DNA from: Hansschlegelia beijingensis
Lineage (GTDB): Bacteria > Pseudomonadota > Alphaproteobacteria > Rhizobiales > Methylopilaceae
Direction of reading: 5' to 3'
NCBI RefSeq assembly: GCF_014196425.1
Contig: NZ_JACIDR010000002.1
Span: 1-64,000 of the forward strand
Length of the DNA: 64,000 nucleotides
The notes below the pieces were generated by a model. It saw only the letters and a list, made by a program, of their open reading frames with translations. It was not told the DNA's origin and ran no database searches. Each line of letters begins with the position of its first letter. Position 1 is the first letter of the stretch. The translations under genes were made by a program, and so were the position numbers. Below are positions 24,882 through 33,707 of the stretch, piece after piece.

Positions 24882-25142
24882 GTTTGGCGCCCCTTTCGGC
24901 GTCGGGCGATAGGCGGGCCCGATCAGCTCCCGGCGCAAGTCTTCGACGGCGACGGACGCTGGACTGCATCCTTCCCGTGATCGAGCGACGGATGTGAGAT
25001 GAACGGCGATTATGCCCTGCGCGCTGTCCGGTATCGAGGCCGACCTTAGGAGAAGCCCGGACCCGCAGCGCCGGGAGCGCAGGGGATACGGCCTTCACGG
25101 ATGGCCGCGACACAGGCGGCTGACGATGTCCGAGCATTTCGG

Positions 25143-25733
25143 TCAACGCGCGGCCGGGGCCGTTTCGAGCGGCCGGATCGCGTTCATGAGCACGCCGTAG
25201 GGCGCAAGCAACGCCCCCGCCGCGAGCGCCTTCACGAGGAAGTCGAACGCCGCAAGATTGGCCCAGAGCGGCGCGACGAACGCGCTCCCGAGCAGCGCGG
25301 TCGGCCCCGACATGCTCGCGACGCCAGCGAAAGCGAGCGTGAAGAACAGAACAGTGTCGACCGCCGACCCGGCGAGACTCGCGAACAGCGGCGCCCGCCA
25401 CCATTTCTGGCGGCGCAGCTGCGCGAAAACGCTGACGTCGAGCAACTGGCCGATCAGGAAGGCGGCCGCGGAGGCGACGGCGATCCGCGGCGTGGCGAGC
25501 CAGATCGAAAGACCGACCGCGATCGCGAAGCCGCAATACACGACGCGGCGCGCGCCCGACGGGCCGAACCGGCGATTGGTGAGATCGGTGACCAGGAAAG
25601 CGACCGGATACGCGAAGGCGCCCCAAGTCAGCTTGTCGGCGAGGCCGAAGGCCGTCACCGGATGCTGGACGAGGATGTTCGAAGCGACGACGACCAGAGT
25701 CATCGCCGCGATCGCAGGCGCCAGGTTCCGCAT
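25143..25733 (-). CDS. yhhQ: Queuosine precursor transporter (VUT family, YhhQ-like)
   Basis: The protein has 196 residues and about six membrane segments. The family motif is seen in AYPVAFLVTDLTNRRFG and in the conserved AFLIGQLLDVSVFAQLRR. It takes up preQ0/preQ1 for queuosine modification of tRNA. I took ATG 25733; no clear ribosome site precedes it, so the start is uncertain. It is 41 bp after rpmB on the same strand, and the two may be co-transcribed. The segment AGSAVDTVLFFTLAFAGV is also typical of the family. Confidence 0.8.
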   Translation of the reverse strand: MRNLAPAIAAMTLVVVASNILVQHPVTAFGLADKLTWGAFAYPVAFLVTDLTNRRFGPSGARRVVYCGFAIAVGLSIWLATPRIAVASAAAFLIGQLLDVSVFAQLRRQKWWRAPLFASLAGSAVDTVLFFTLAFAGVASMSGPTALLGSAFVAPLWANLAAFDFLVKALAAGALLAPYGVLMNAIRPLETAPAAR

Positions 25734-25774
25734 GGTCGTCACGGCCGGGCCGAGAACCCAGCCGCGCAGGAGCG

Positions 25775-26080
25775 TCAGGAAGCCGCCCGCTCGACCGGCT
25801 GCTCGCCGGCCTTGGCGATCTTCCGCTTCAGCTCGCGCGCGCCCTGGCTCAGCTGGATGTCCGCAGCCTTGGTCAGGAAGGCGTCGAGGCCGCCGCGATG
25901 CTCGACCGACCGCAGCGCATGGGCCGAAACCTTGAGCCGCACGGAGCGGCCGAGCGCTTCCGACAGCAGCGAGACCTGGAGGAGGTTCGGCCGGAAGGTG
26001 CGCTTGGTCTTGTGGTTCGAGTGGCTGACCTTGTGCCCCGAGAGCACGGCCTTGCCAGTGAGTTCGCAACGCCGCGACAT
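25775..26080 (-). CDS. rpmB: 50S ribosomal protein L28
   Basis: The protein has 101 residues from ATG 26080, preceded by AGGAG 8 bases upstream. The L28 signature [20 protein letters not shown] is clear, followed by [20 protein letters not shown]. It is the slightly longer alphaproteobacterial form, with a basic C-terminal extension. The protein is part of the large ribosomal subunit near the exit site. The gene is divergent from the DUF3108 gene with nearly 300 bp between. Confidence 0.95.
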   Translation of the reverse strand: MSRRCELTGKAVLSGHKVSHSNHKTKRTFRPNLLQVSLLSEALGRSVRLKVSAHALRSVEHRGGLDAFLTKAADIQLSQGARELKRKIAKAGEQPVERAAS

Positions 26081-26375
26081 GGGCTCTGCTCCTGCAACGA
26101 TCAAAGGCCCGAGCGAAGGCTTCGGACGCGAGGTCCGGGCTGCGCCGCGAGCCTGGAAAAGGAGGCGCTGCTATAGACGCGGCCGTCCGGTGCGTCAAGG
26201 ATCAGGACGTTCGAGCCGACGAATCACGCGCGAGCGATATGGCCTCCGATCCGATTTGCCGCCAAGCCTCACAAAAATCGGAATTCTGCTTAAGTACAGG
26301 GGCGGATGGACGTTCTCCAGGGATGAGCGCGTCGCAGATCAGCCTGGCGCGCCGGCGCATCGAGATTCTCCGCTC

Positions 26376-27266
26376 ATGAAAACCACGTTCAAGGCCGCCC
26401 GGCGGCCCCTATCGAGCGTCGCTCTGGGTCTCGCACTGGCGACCCTGACCGCGACCTCGCCGCTCATGGCCGAAACCGCCGGGCCGGGAGAGACCCGCAT
26501 CCGCGCGCGCTACGCCATGACGCTGGCCGGATTCGACATCGGCACCGCCACCATGCAGGCCGGGGTGGGCCGCTCGTCCTACGACATGAACCTGAGCGTC
26601 CGCATGACGGGCCTGGTGAAGTTCTTCACAGGCGGCAGGGGCGCCGCGACCTCCCGCGGCGGGGTCGAGAACGCTCGCGTCACGCCGACCGCCTATGCGC
26701 TCAACACCCGCGCGAACAACAAGGGGCAGATCATCCGCTTCGCGCTCGCGGGGGGCGCCGTGCGCCAGATGTCGGTGGAGCCGCCGCCGAAGACCAAAGA
26801 CACCATCCCGGTGACGGACACCGACAAGCGGGGGATCGTGGATCCGCTGAGCGCGCTCGTCATGCCGGTCGCCGGATCGGGCGATCTGCTGGCGCCCGCC
26901 TCGTGCGACCGGACGCTGCCGGTGTTCGACGGGCGGCAGCGTTTCGACGTGGCGCTGCGCTATGACCGCACCGAAACCGCGGTCGCCGATCCGGCCGTCA
27001 AGGGCTCCTATGACGGCAAGCTGATCGTCTGCAAGGCGAGCTACAAGGCGATCTCCGGGCACAAGCCCGGCCGGTCCCAGACCACCTTCATGGAAAACAA
27101 CAAGGACATGGAGGTGTGGCTCGCCCCCGTCGCCGGCACACGCGCCTTGCTGCCGTGGAAGATCTCCGTGCGGACGCAACTCGGCAAGGCGGTGATCACG
27201 GCGACCTCGTTCGTGGTGGACGCCGGTGAGACCCAGGCGTCCGGCGGCAAGGGAACCAGCCTCTGA
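26376..27266 (+). CDS. DUF3108 domain periplasmic protein
   Basis: The protein has 296 residues from ATG 26376. A signal peptide ends near LTATSPLMAETAG, so it is exported. The rest is a DUF3108 beta-rich domain: RIRARYAMTLAGFDIGTATM at the start of the mature protein is typical. Its function is unknown; family members lie next to rpmB in many alphaproteobacteria, as here. The long open frame upstream of the ATG is arginine-rich and antisense to rpmB and yhhQ, so it is not coding. The ribosome site is weak (GAGA). Confidence 0.75.
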   Translation: MKTTFKAARRPLSSVALGLALATLTATSPLMAETAGPGETRIRARYAMTLAGFDIGTATMQAGVGRSSYDMNLSVRMTGLVKFFTGGRGAATSRGGVENARVTPTAYALNTRANNKGQIIRFALAGGAVRQMSVEPPPKTKDTIPVTDTDKRGIVDPLSALVMPVAGSGDLLAPASCDRTLPVFDGRQRFDVALRYDRTETAVADPAVKGSYDGKLIVCKASYKAISGHKPGRSQTTFMENNKDMEVWLAPVAGTRALLPWKISVRTQLGKAVITATSFVVDAGETQASGGKGTSL

Positions 27267-27429
27267 GCCGCAGGACGACGCCTCACCCGCGACGTTGGCG
27301 CGGGCAGGCTCAAGGCGCTGGAACGAATCAGGAATTCGCCGCGGATCGCCGATTCGGCCGCGCTTCGTTCAGGGGCCGTTCCCATTTTGCGGCTTCGGCC
27401 GCTCCGGACGACCGGTTAAAGGGTTCTGA

Positions 27430-30400
27430 ATGACCGATCCCGCGACGCTCGCTCCTGCGGCAGCGTCAGAAATCCTCGCGCCGGCGCGAGGCCGCGGCGT
27501 GACCGCGGTGCTTGGGCCGACCAACACCGGCAAGACCCATCTGGCCATCGAGCGCATGGCGGCGCACGGCTCCGGCCTGATCGGCCTGCCGCTGCGGCTG
27601 CTCGCGCGCGAGGTCTACGGCCGGCTCTCCGAGAAAGTCGGCGTGGACAAGGTCGCGCTCGTCACGGGCGAAGAGAAGATCAAGCCGCCCGGCGCCCGGT
27701 TCTGGGTCTCGACCGTCGAGGCGATGCCGCGCGACCTCGACGTCGATTTCGTGGCGCTGGACGAGATCCAGCTCTGCGCCGATTTCGACCGGGGCCATGT
27801 GTTCACGGACCGGATGCTCAATCTGCGGGGCCGGTACGAGACGCTGATGCTCGGCGCCGCCACCATGCGGCCGCTGGTCGAGAAGCTGCTGCCGGGCGCG
27901 AACGTCATCGGCCGGCCGCGGCTGTCGCAACTCACCTTCGCGGGCGAACGGAAGCTCACGCGCCTGCCCCCGCGCAGCGCCATCGTCGCCTTCTCGGCCG
28001 AGGAGGTCTATGCGATCGCGGAGCTGATCCGCCGGCAGCGCGGCGGCGCCGCGGTCGTGCTCGGGGCGCTGTCGCCGCGCACCCGCAACGCCCAGGTCGC
28101 CATGTATCAGGCCGGCGACGTCGATTATCTCGTCGCCACCGACGCGATCGGCATGGGGCTCAATCTCGACGTCGACCATGTCGCCTTCGCGGGCGACCGC
28201 AAGTTCGACGGCCACCAGTTCCGCCGGCTGAACCCTGCGGAAATGGCCCAGATCGCCGGCCGGGCGGGACGCCATCTCCGCGACGGCACCTTCGGCACCA
28301 CCGGCCGCTGCCCCGGCTTCGAGCCCGAACTCGCCGAGAAGCTCGAGAGCCACAGCTTCGAGAGCGTCAAGGTGCTGCAGTGGCGCAACGCGCGGCTCGA
28401 CTTCCGCAGCGTCGGCGGCCTGATCGACAGCCTTTCGCGTCCGCCAGCCGAGGCCGGACTGACCCGCGCCCCCGACGCGGACGATCTGCGGGCGCTCATG
28501 CACCTCGCCCGCGATCCGGTCACGCGGGAGGCGGCCCGCGGCGAGCAGCAGATCCGGCTCCTCTGGGACGTCTGCCAGGTGCCGGATTACCGCAAGATCG
28601 CGCCGGCCCAACACACGGAACTTCTCGCTGACCTCTATGGTTTTCTCGCCCGGCCGGGTAAGGTCCCGACCGACTGGTTCGCGCGGCACGTGTCGCAGAC
28701 CGACCGCGCAGACGGGGACATCGACACACTTTCGGCCCGGATCGCCCATGTCCGCACATGGACGTTCGTGGCTAATCGCGCGGATTGGCTGGACGATCCG
28801 GAACATTGGCAGGGCGTGACGCGCGCGGTCGAAGACCGGCTCTCCGACGCGCTCCACGAACGGCTAGCTCAACGTTTCGTCGACCGACGCACCAGCGTTC
28901 TCATGCGCCGCCTGAGGGAAAAGGACATGCTCGAGGCCGAGATCAACAAGGACGGCGACGTGCTGGTCGAAGGCCACCATGTGGGACGCCTCGCCGGGTT
29001 CCAGTTCGCTCCGGACAGCTCCGCCGAGGGGGTGGAGGGCAAGGCGCTGCGCGCGGCCGCCTCGAAGGCCCTCGCCGGCGAGATCGAGGCGCGCGCCGGC
29101 CGCTTCGCCAACGCGGCCGACGGCGACGTCGTGCTCGCGGCCGACGGCGCGGTGCGCTGGCTCGGTGAGCTGGTCGGTCGCCTCGTGAAGGGCGAGAAGA
29201 CGCTGCAGCCGCGGATCCGGGTGCTGGCCGACGACCAGCTCACCGGCGGAGCGCGGGAGCAGGTCGAGAAGCGCCTCGACCTCTGGATCCGCGCCCACGT
29301 CAACAAGCTGCTCGGCCCGCTCATCGCGATCGAGACCGCGGAAGACGTCACCGGCGTCGCGCGCGGGGTCGCCTACCAGCTGGTGGAAGACCTCGGCGTC
29401 CTCGATCGCGCACGCGTCGCCGAGGAGCTCAAGAGCCTCGATCAGGCGGCGCGCGCGGCTCTGCGCCGGCACGGCGTCCGGTTCGGCGCCCACCACGTCT
29501 ACATGCCCACGCTGATGAAGCCTGCGCCCCGCGCGCTGGCCGCGCAGCTGTGGAGCCTGTCCCACAGCGCGGCCACCGATGCGCGGGTCGACGACGTCGC
29601 GCATCTCGCGTCGGCCGGGCGGACCACCATCCCGGTCGATCCCGCGATCGAGAAGGGGCTCTATCGCGCGCTCGGCTACCGGGTGTGCGGGCAGCGCGCC
29701 ATCCGGGTCGACATCCTGGAGCGCCTCGCCGACCTCATCCGCCCGGCGATCGCCTGGAAGCCCGGCCAGCCCGGAACGCCGCCGGCGGGCGCCACGGACG
29801 GCAATGGCTTCACCGTGACGGTGGCGATGACCTCGCTCGCCGGCTGCTCTGGCGAAGACTTCGCGGAAATCCTCCGTTCGCTCGGCTACCGCATGGAGCG
29901 CCGGCCGAAGCCGCCGGCGGCGACGCCGCCTGCCGCGGCCGCCGCACAGACGCCGGATGCGGAGACGGAGGCGCCGGCCGGCGCCAGCGAAGCCTCCGAC
30001 GTGGCCGAGACCGTGGAAGCGTCGGCCCCGGACGTCAGCGCGCCGGATCTGTCGGTCGAAGGCGCCGCCGGCCCTGCGGTCGACGAGGCCGTGGTGGATG
30101 ATGCGCCCGGCGCCGAGGCGGCCGAGTCCGAGGACACCGCCGTCGCCGATGAGCAGCCCGTGTTCGACGCCGCCGAGGCGGCCCCCTCGATCGTTGACGC
30201 TGCGGCGTCCGACGAGATCGAGCCCGAAGTCGAAGAGGCCTTCGAAGACAATGCTCCCGTCGAGCCGGAGCTTGACGCTGACAGCGCCCGGAGCCTGGCG
30301 GAGGCCGCCGCCGAGACCGAGGCCGACCTCGCCCCCGAGCCCGTGCTCGAAAGCGCGGTCGCCGTCGAGCCGGAGATGATCGAGGTGTGGCGCCCCGCGG

Positions 30401-30801
30401 GCCATGGCCGTCGCGAGCGGCCCGGCCGGGGACGCGAGCCGCGCGCTCAGGGCGGGCGCGCCGAACCGGGCGCCGGACGGCGCGGGCGCGAAGGCCAGCC
30501 CCGCCGGGAGGAGCGCTCCGGCGGCGGCGACCGGCCGCGCTTCGGCGGCGAGCGGGACAAGGCGGGCAAGGGCGATTCCGGCCGACCGCGCCGTGACGGC
30601 GGCCGACCGGACCGCCCCCGCGGCGATCGACGCGAGGATCGCGGCCCGCGTGGCGCAGGCGCTGCCGTGAACGCGGCCCCCGCGCGCCGGCCGGAGCGCG
30701 CTCCGGATCCGGATTCGCCGTTCGCCAAGCTGGCCGCGCTCAAGGCGCAGCTCGAGCGTGGGCCGCGCGGCAAGGACCGCGACGGCGACAAGGACGCCTG
30801 A
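27430..30801 (+). CDS. Suv3-like DEAD/DEAH-type RNA helicase with long charged tail
   Basis: The protein has 1123 residues. The helicase core has Walker A GPTNTGKTHL, the DEIQ Walker B (ALDEIQLCAD), ATDAIGMGLNLDVDHVAF, and motif VI in MAQIAGRAGRH, in the pattern of SUPV3L1/Suv3 rather than DExH RhlE. The C-terminal domain follows to about residue 825. The last roughly 300 residues are low complexity: an Ala/Glu/Asp-rich acidic part (about 827-985), then an Arg/Gly-rich basic part (about 990-1087), a plausible RNA-binding or condensate-forming tail. It probably acts in RNA decay or ribosome assembly. The downstream S4-protein gene starts 4 bp after its stop codon. Confidence 0.85.
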   Translation: MTDPATLAPAAASEILAPARGRGVTAVLGPTNTGKTHLAIERMAAHGSGLIGLPLRLLAREVYGRLSEKVGVDKVALVTGEEKIKPPGARFWVSTVEAMPRDLDVDFVALDEIQLCADFDRGHVFTDRMLNLRGRYETLMLGAATMRPLVEKLLPGANVIGRPRLSQLTFAGERKLTRLPPRSAIVAFSAEEVYAIAELIRRQRGGAAVVLGALSPRTRNAQVAMYQAGDVDYLVATDAIGMGLNLDVDHVAFAGDRKFDGHQFRRLNPAEMAQIAGRAGRHLRDGTFGTTGRCPGFEPELAEKLESHSFESVKVLQWRNARLDFRSVGGLIDSLSRPPAEAGLTRAPDADDLRALMHLARDPVTREAARGEQQIRLLWDVCQVPDYRKIAPAQHTELLADLYGFLARPGKVPTDWFARHVSQTDRADGDIDTLSARIAHVRTWTFVANRADWLDDPEHWQGVTRAVEDRLSDALHERLAQRFVDRRTSVLMRRLREKDMLEAEINKDGDVLVEGHHVGRLAGFQFAPDSSAEGVEGKALRAAASKALAGEIEARAGRFANAADGDVVLAADGAVRWLGELVGRLVKGEKTLQPRIRVLADDQLTGGAREQVEKRLDLWIRAHVNKLLGPLIAIETAEDVTGVARGVAYQLVEDLGVLDRARVAEELKSLDQAARAALRRHGVRFGAHHVYMPTLMKPAPRALAAQLWSLSHSAATDARVDDVAHLASAGRTTIPVDPAIEKGLYRALGYRVCGQRAIRVDILERLADLIRPAIAWKPGQPGTPPAGATDGNGFTVTVAMTSLAGCSGEDFAEILRSLGYRMERRPKPPAATPPAAAAAQTPDAETEAPAGASEASDVAETVEASAPDVSAPDLSVEGAAGPAVDEAVVDDAPGAEAAESEDTAVADEQPVFDAAEAAPSIVDAAASDEIEPEVEEAFEDNAPVEPELDADSARSLAEAAAETEADLAPEPVLESAVAVEPEMIEVWRPAGHGRRERPGRGREPRAQGGRAEPGAGRRGREGQPRREERSGGGDRPRFGGERDKAGKGDSGRPRRDGGRPDRPRGDRREDRGPRGAGAAVNAAPARRPERAPDPDSPFAKLAALKAQLERGPRGKDRDGDKDA

Positions 30802-30805
30802 CGCT

Positions 30806-31159
30806 TTGGCCGACGAGCCGGACGCCGCGGCGCGCACGCGCATCGACGTCTGGCTCTGGCGAGCCCGGGTGACCAAGACCCGGGCGCTCGCCGCGCGTCT
30901 GGCGCAGTCAGGCTATGTGCGGATCAACGGCCACCGAGTCGTGTCCGCCGGGCGGGCGGTGCGGACCGGCGACGTGCTCACCGTGGCGCTCGAGCAGACC
31001 GTGCGCGTGCTTCGCGTGGCGGCGCTCGGCGTCCGTCGGGGGCCCGCGACGGAAGCGCGCACCCTCTATGACGACCTGTCCCCGAACGTGGCGGATGGGA
31101 CGGGCTTCCGCGACGAAGCCGCCGCTCCGACCGGTCCGGACGACGAGCCCGGCCCGTAG
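30806..31159 (+). CDS. S4-domain RNA-binding protein (Hsp15-like)
   Basis: The protein has 117 residues from a TTG at 30806; a GTG at 30758, inside the helicase gene, is the alternative. The S4 domain is clear: RIDVWLWRARVTKTRALAAR followed by SGYVRINGHRVVSAGRAVR and GDVLTVAL. Hsp15-type proteins bind 50S subunits carrying peptidyl-tRNA after stalled translation. The C-terminus is acidic and unusually long. It is 4 bp after the helicase stop codon and 89 bp before fdxA, an arrangement common in Hyphomicrobiales. Confidence 0.8.
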   Translation: MADEPDAAARTRIDVWLWRARVTKTRALAARLAQSGYVRINGHRVVSAGRAVRTGDVLTVALEQTVRVLRVAALGVRRGPATEARTLYDDLSPNVADGTGFRDEAAAPTGPDDEPGP

Positions 31160-31248
31160 CTCCGACCCGCAAGCGTAGCGGCTCCGCAGCCTGACGCTTG
31201 CGCAGCTTCCGCGGCTTCGCTACGTCGTGTGCGAGCAAGGAGACGCCG

Positions 31249-31587
31249 ATGACCTATGTGGTCACCGATAATTGCATTCGCTGCAAGTACATGGATTGCG
31301 TGGAGGTCTGTCCGGTGGACTGCTTCTACGAAGGCGAGAACATGCTCGTCATCCATCCCGACGAATGCATCGATTGCGGCGTCTGCGAGCCGGAATGCCC
31401 CGCCGAGGCGATCAAGCCGGACACGGAGCCGGGCCTGGAATCCTGGGTCAAGCTTAACGGGGATTATGCGCGCAGCTGGCCGAACGTGACCATCAAGCGC
31501 GACCCGCCCGCCGACGCCAAGGAGTTCGACGGGGTCGAGGGCAAGCTTGAGAAGTACTTCTCGCCGGAGCCCGGCCAGGGCGACTGA
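31249..31587 (+). CDS. fdxA: 7Fe ferredoxin FdxA
   Basis: The protein has 112 residues from ATG 31249, with AAGGAG 6 bases upstream. It has two cluster motifs: [17 protein letters not shown] for the [3Fe-4S] end and [12 protein letters not shown] for the [4Fe-4S] end. The tail ([20 protein letters not shown]) is typical of alphaproteobacterial FdxA. It is a low-potential electron carrier in the cytoplasm. Position between the S4 protein and carD is conserved in the order. Confidence 0.95.
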   Translation: MTYVVTDNCIRCKYMDCVEVCPVDCFYEGENMLVIHPDECIDCGVCEPECPAEAIKPDTEPGLESWVKLNGDYARSWPNVTIKRDPPADAKEFDGVEGKLEKYFSPEPGQGD

Positions 31588-31912
31588 GCCGCGGTTCGCG
31601 GACGGCGTAGCCGGGGCGGCACTGTTGCCCCCGTGCGTCTACTTCATTGATTTTCGCGCCGGTTCGTGCTACGTTACGGGCCAGTCAAACGAGCGCGCCA
31701 CGTCGCCAGCCAAGGCGAACTTTCCGCCAATCCGAGAACTCGGCTGACCAGACGTTGGTAGCGTCTGCGGGCGCGCGATGTCGTTTTTCTGACAGAGGCG
31801 AGCGTTGCCGGCAAGGCCGCGAACGGTCGCTCTTGGACGCGTTGGCGGGCGCTCGCCCGACCAAGTGAAGCGCTGGCGCGGCGCGTCGGCACGTGACGGA
31901 GTGCGAAGCAGG
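31588..31912. other. carD upstream region
   Basis: This 325-bp gap lies between fdxA and carD on the same strand and has no credible gene. It holds a good sigma-70 promoter (31647-31675, listed separately) and a long leader of more than 200 bases before the carD ATG. I see no riboswitch fold that I can name in the leader. Confidence 0.5.
31647..31675 (+). promoter_or_regulatory. Candidate sigma-70 promoter for carD
   Basis: TTGATT (31647-31652) and TACGTT (31670-31675) are separated by exactly 17 bp, upstream of carD. The initiation point would be near 31682, giving a 5' leader of about 230 bases. Confidence 0.5.
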
Positions 31913-32482
31913 ATGACCACCAAGAAGACGTCACAGAGTCGGCATGGCTTCAAGCCGTTGGAGCATGTGGTTTACCCGTCCCACGGCGTCGGCCAGATCG
32001 TCGCGATCGAGGAACAGGTCATCGCTGGTCATACGCTCGAGCTGTTCGTCATCAGCTTCGAGAAGGACAAGATGACTCTGCGCGTTCCGGTGGCGAAGGT
32101 TTCTTCGGCGGGCATGCGCAAGCTTTCGGACGACCAGCTGGTAGCCAGCGCCCTCGAGACGCTGACCGGCCGCGCCCGCGTGAAGAAGACCATGTGGAGC
32201 CGCCGCGCCCAGGAGTACGAGGCGAAGATCAATTCCGGGGACCTGATCGCGATCGCCGAAGTCGTCCGCGACCTGTTCCGAGCCGACACCCAGCCCGAGC
32301 AGTCCTATAGCGAGCGCCAGCTCTATGAGTCCGCCCTCGACCGCATGATGCGGGAAGTGGCGGCGGTCCAGAAGCTTTCGGACGTCGAGGCCCAGAAGCT
32401 GATCGAGGCGCAGCTCGCCAAGGGCCCGCGCCGGGGTCGCGCCGACGAGGCGGAGGCCGAGGCGCAGGACGAGGCGGCCTGA
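31913..32482 (+). CDS. carD: CarD-family transcription regulator
   Basis: The protein has 189 residues from ATG 31913. The N-terminal RNA-polymerase-interacting domain begins FKPLEHVVYPSHGVGQIVAI, and KDKMTLRVPVAKVSSAGMR follows. The C-terminal helical domain ends in an acidic tail. CarD binds the beta subunit of RNA polymerase and stabilises open promoter complexes. It is followed by a terminator and then a sigma-32-like gene on the same strand. GGAG lies 11 bases before the start codon, so the ribosome site is modest. Confidence 0.93.
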   Translation: MTTKKTSQSRHGFKPLEHVVYPSHGVGQIVAIEEQVIAGHTLELFVISFEKDKMTLRVPVAKVSSAGMRKLSDDQLVASALETLTGRARVKKTMWSRRAQEYEAKINSGDLIAIAEVVRDLFRADTQPEQSYSERQLYESALDRMMREVAAVQKLSDVEAQKLIEAQLAKGPRRGRADEAEAEAQDEAA

Positions 32483-32505
32483 TCCGCACAGGTTCCACCA
32501 TCACG

Positions 32506-32533
32506 AAAGGCCCGGCTCTCGCCGGGCCTTTTT
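32506..32533 (+). terminator. Terminator after carD
   Basis: A perfect 10-bp stem AAGGCCCGGC/GCCGGGCCTT around loop TCTC is followed by T residues, 24 bp after the carD stop. It separates carD from the downstream sigma gene. Confidence 0.85.
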
Positions 32534-32707
32534 CGTTGGGGCTCTTGACGCGAGCGCTGGCGGGGCCCTCGGCCCGGACAAGGGGGACAGCGGGCAGTTC
32601 ACGAAACCGTGAACACTAATCCCAGATCGGGCGCGTCCATTTTCGGCCTTGGGGCGTTTCAGCTTCCGAAAGCCGTCGCCAAAGACGGTCGCATGGGGAG
32701 TGTCGGG

Positions 32708-33583
32708 ATGTCCCAAATGGCCGGTGTTCGTCGCCGTTTCGTCCGAGCCGCCATGGAGGCGCCGTTTCTAGAGCGCGATGAAGAGCACGATCTGGCCGTC
32801 CTCTGGAAGGATGAGGGCGACGAGCAGGCGCTGCACCGCCTCGCCGCGGCTCATATGCGTCTGGTGATCGCGATCGCCGCCCGCTTCAGGCATTACGGCC
32901 TGCCGATGCCCGACCTGATTCAGGAGGGGCATGTGGGCCTTCTCGAGGCCGCGGCGCGGTTCGAGCCGGAGCGCGAGGTGCGCTTCTCCACATACGCGAC
33001 CTGGTGGATCCGGGCCGCCATCCAGGATCACATACTGCGGAACTGGTCGATCGTTCGCGGCGGCACCAGCTCCGCCCAGAAGGCCCTGTTCTTCAATCTG
33101 CGCCGGCTGCGCGCGCGGCTCGGCAAGAACGGCGAGACGATGGTTCCGGGGGCGCTCCACAGCAAGATCGCCGAAGCCGTCGGCGTCTCCCCCCAGGACG
33201 TCGCGCTGATGGATTCCCGGCTGTCGGGCCCGGACATGTCGCTCAACGCCCCGATGATCGACAGCGACCCGAACTCCTCGTCCGAGCGGATGGACTTCCT
33301 CGTCGACACCGCACCCCTCCCGGACGAGACCGTGGGCGAGAGCATCGACACTGAACGCCGCGTGACGTGGCTTCGGGGGGCGCTCGACGTGCTCAACGAG
33401 CGCGAGCTCAAGATCGTCCGCGCCCGCCGCCTGGCGGAGAACGCGGTGACGCTCGAGGCTCTTGGCGAGCGTCTGGGAATCTCCAAGGAACGCGTCAGGC
33501 AGATCGAGAACCGCGCGCTCGAGAAGCTGCGCCGCGCTCTGGTCGAGCGCCACCCGATGGGCGCGGCTGAGGTCCGGGTCTGA
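32708..33583 (+). CDS. RNA polymerase sigma-32 factor, second RpoH paralogue
   Basis: The protein has 291 residues from ATG 32708, chosen because GGGGAG lies about 9 bases upstream; ATG 32693 and GTG 32609 are alternatives. Region 2 has HYGLPMPDLIQEGHVGLLEA and FSTYATWWIRAAIQDHILR, and the RpoH box is AQKALFFNLRRLR. Region 4 ends SKERVRQIENRALEKLRRAL. It directs polymerase to heat- or oxidative-stress promoters; rhizobial RpoH2 serves singlet-oxygen and oxidative responses, which may apply here. The canonical RpoH of the window lies at 36702-37589, and this one differs in the box (QKALFFNLRRLR against QKKLFFNLRKAK). Confidence 0.88.
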   Translation: MSQMAGVRRRFVRAAMEAPFLERDEEHDLAVLWKDEGDEQALHRLAAAHMRLVIAIAARFRHYGLPMPDLIQEGHVGLLEAAARFEPEREVRFSTYATWWIRAAIQDHILRNWSIVRGGTSSAQKALFFNLRRLRARLGKNGETMVPGALHSKIAEAVGVSPQDVALMDSRLSGPDMSLNAPMIDSDPNSSSERMDFLVDTAPLPDETVGESIDTERRVTWLRGALDVLNERELKIVRARRLAENAVTLEALGERLGISKERVRQIENRALEKLRRALVERHPMGAAEVRV

Positions 33584-33604
33584 CCGCTCAGCGTTGATCC
33601 AACG

Positions 33605-33637
33605 AAAAAAGGGCGGAGCTTGGCTCCGCCCTTTTTT
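33605..33637. terminator. Bidirectional terminator between sigma-32 paralogue and membrane-protein gene
   Basis: A perfect 9-bp stem GGGCGGAGC/GCTCCGCCC with a TTG loop has six A before it and six T after it, so it can end both convergent transcripts. Confidence 0.9.
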
Positions 33638-33707
33638 CGATCGCCGCCAGTCTGCCGATCAGCGAGCCGCCGGAAGATCCGCGACCTGCCGACGGCGACC
33701 GGCTCCG

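Larger units (their letters stand above)
24733..25142. other. Upstream control region of the serine-cycle cluster
   Basis: This 410-bp gap separates sga from yhhQ and has no credible gene. The half next to sga (24733-24890) is AT-richer than the rest and carries a perfect 8-bp dyad and two interleaved inverted repeats, described separately. A TATTTT at about 24767-24772 (minus strand) could be a -10 box, but no good -35 lies in front of it, as expected for an activator-dependent promoter. Confidence 0.55.

Noticed and set aside
25101-26375. Long plus-strand frame in front of the DUF3108 gene
   Set aside because: It is antisense to rpmB and yhhQ and Arg-rich; the real start is at 26376 with a signal peptide.
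28864-30876. 670-codon minus-strand frame over the helicase gene
   Set aside because: It covers the Suv3 helicase with its Walker and motif VI residues in the plus frame; the minus translation is Arg/Gly/Ala-rich and low in variety.
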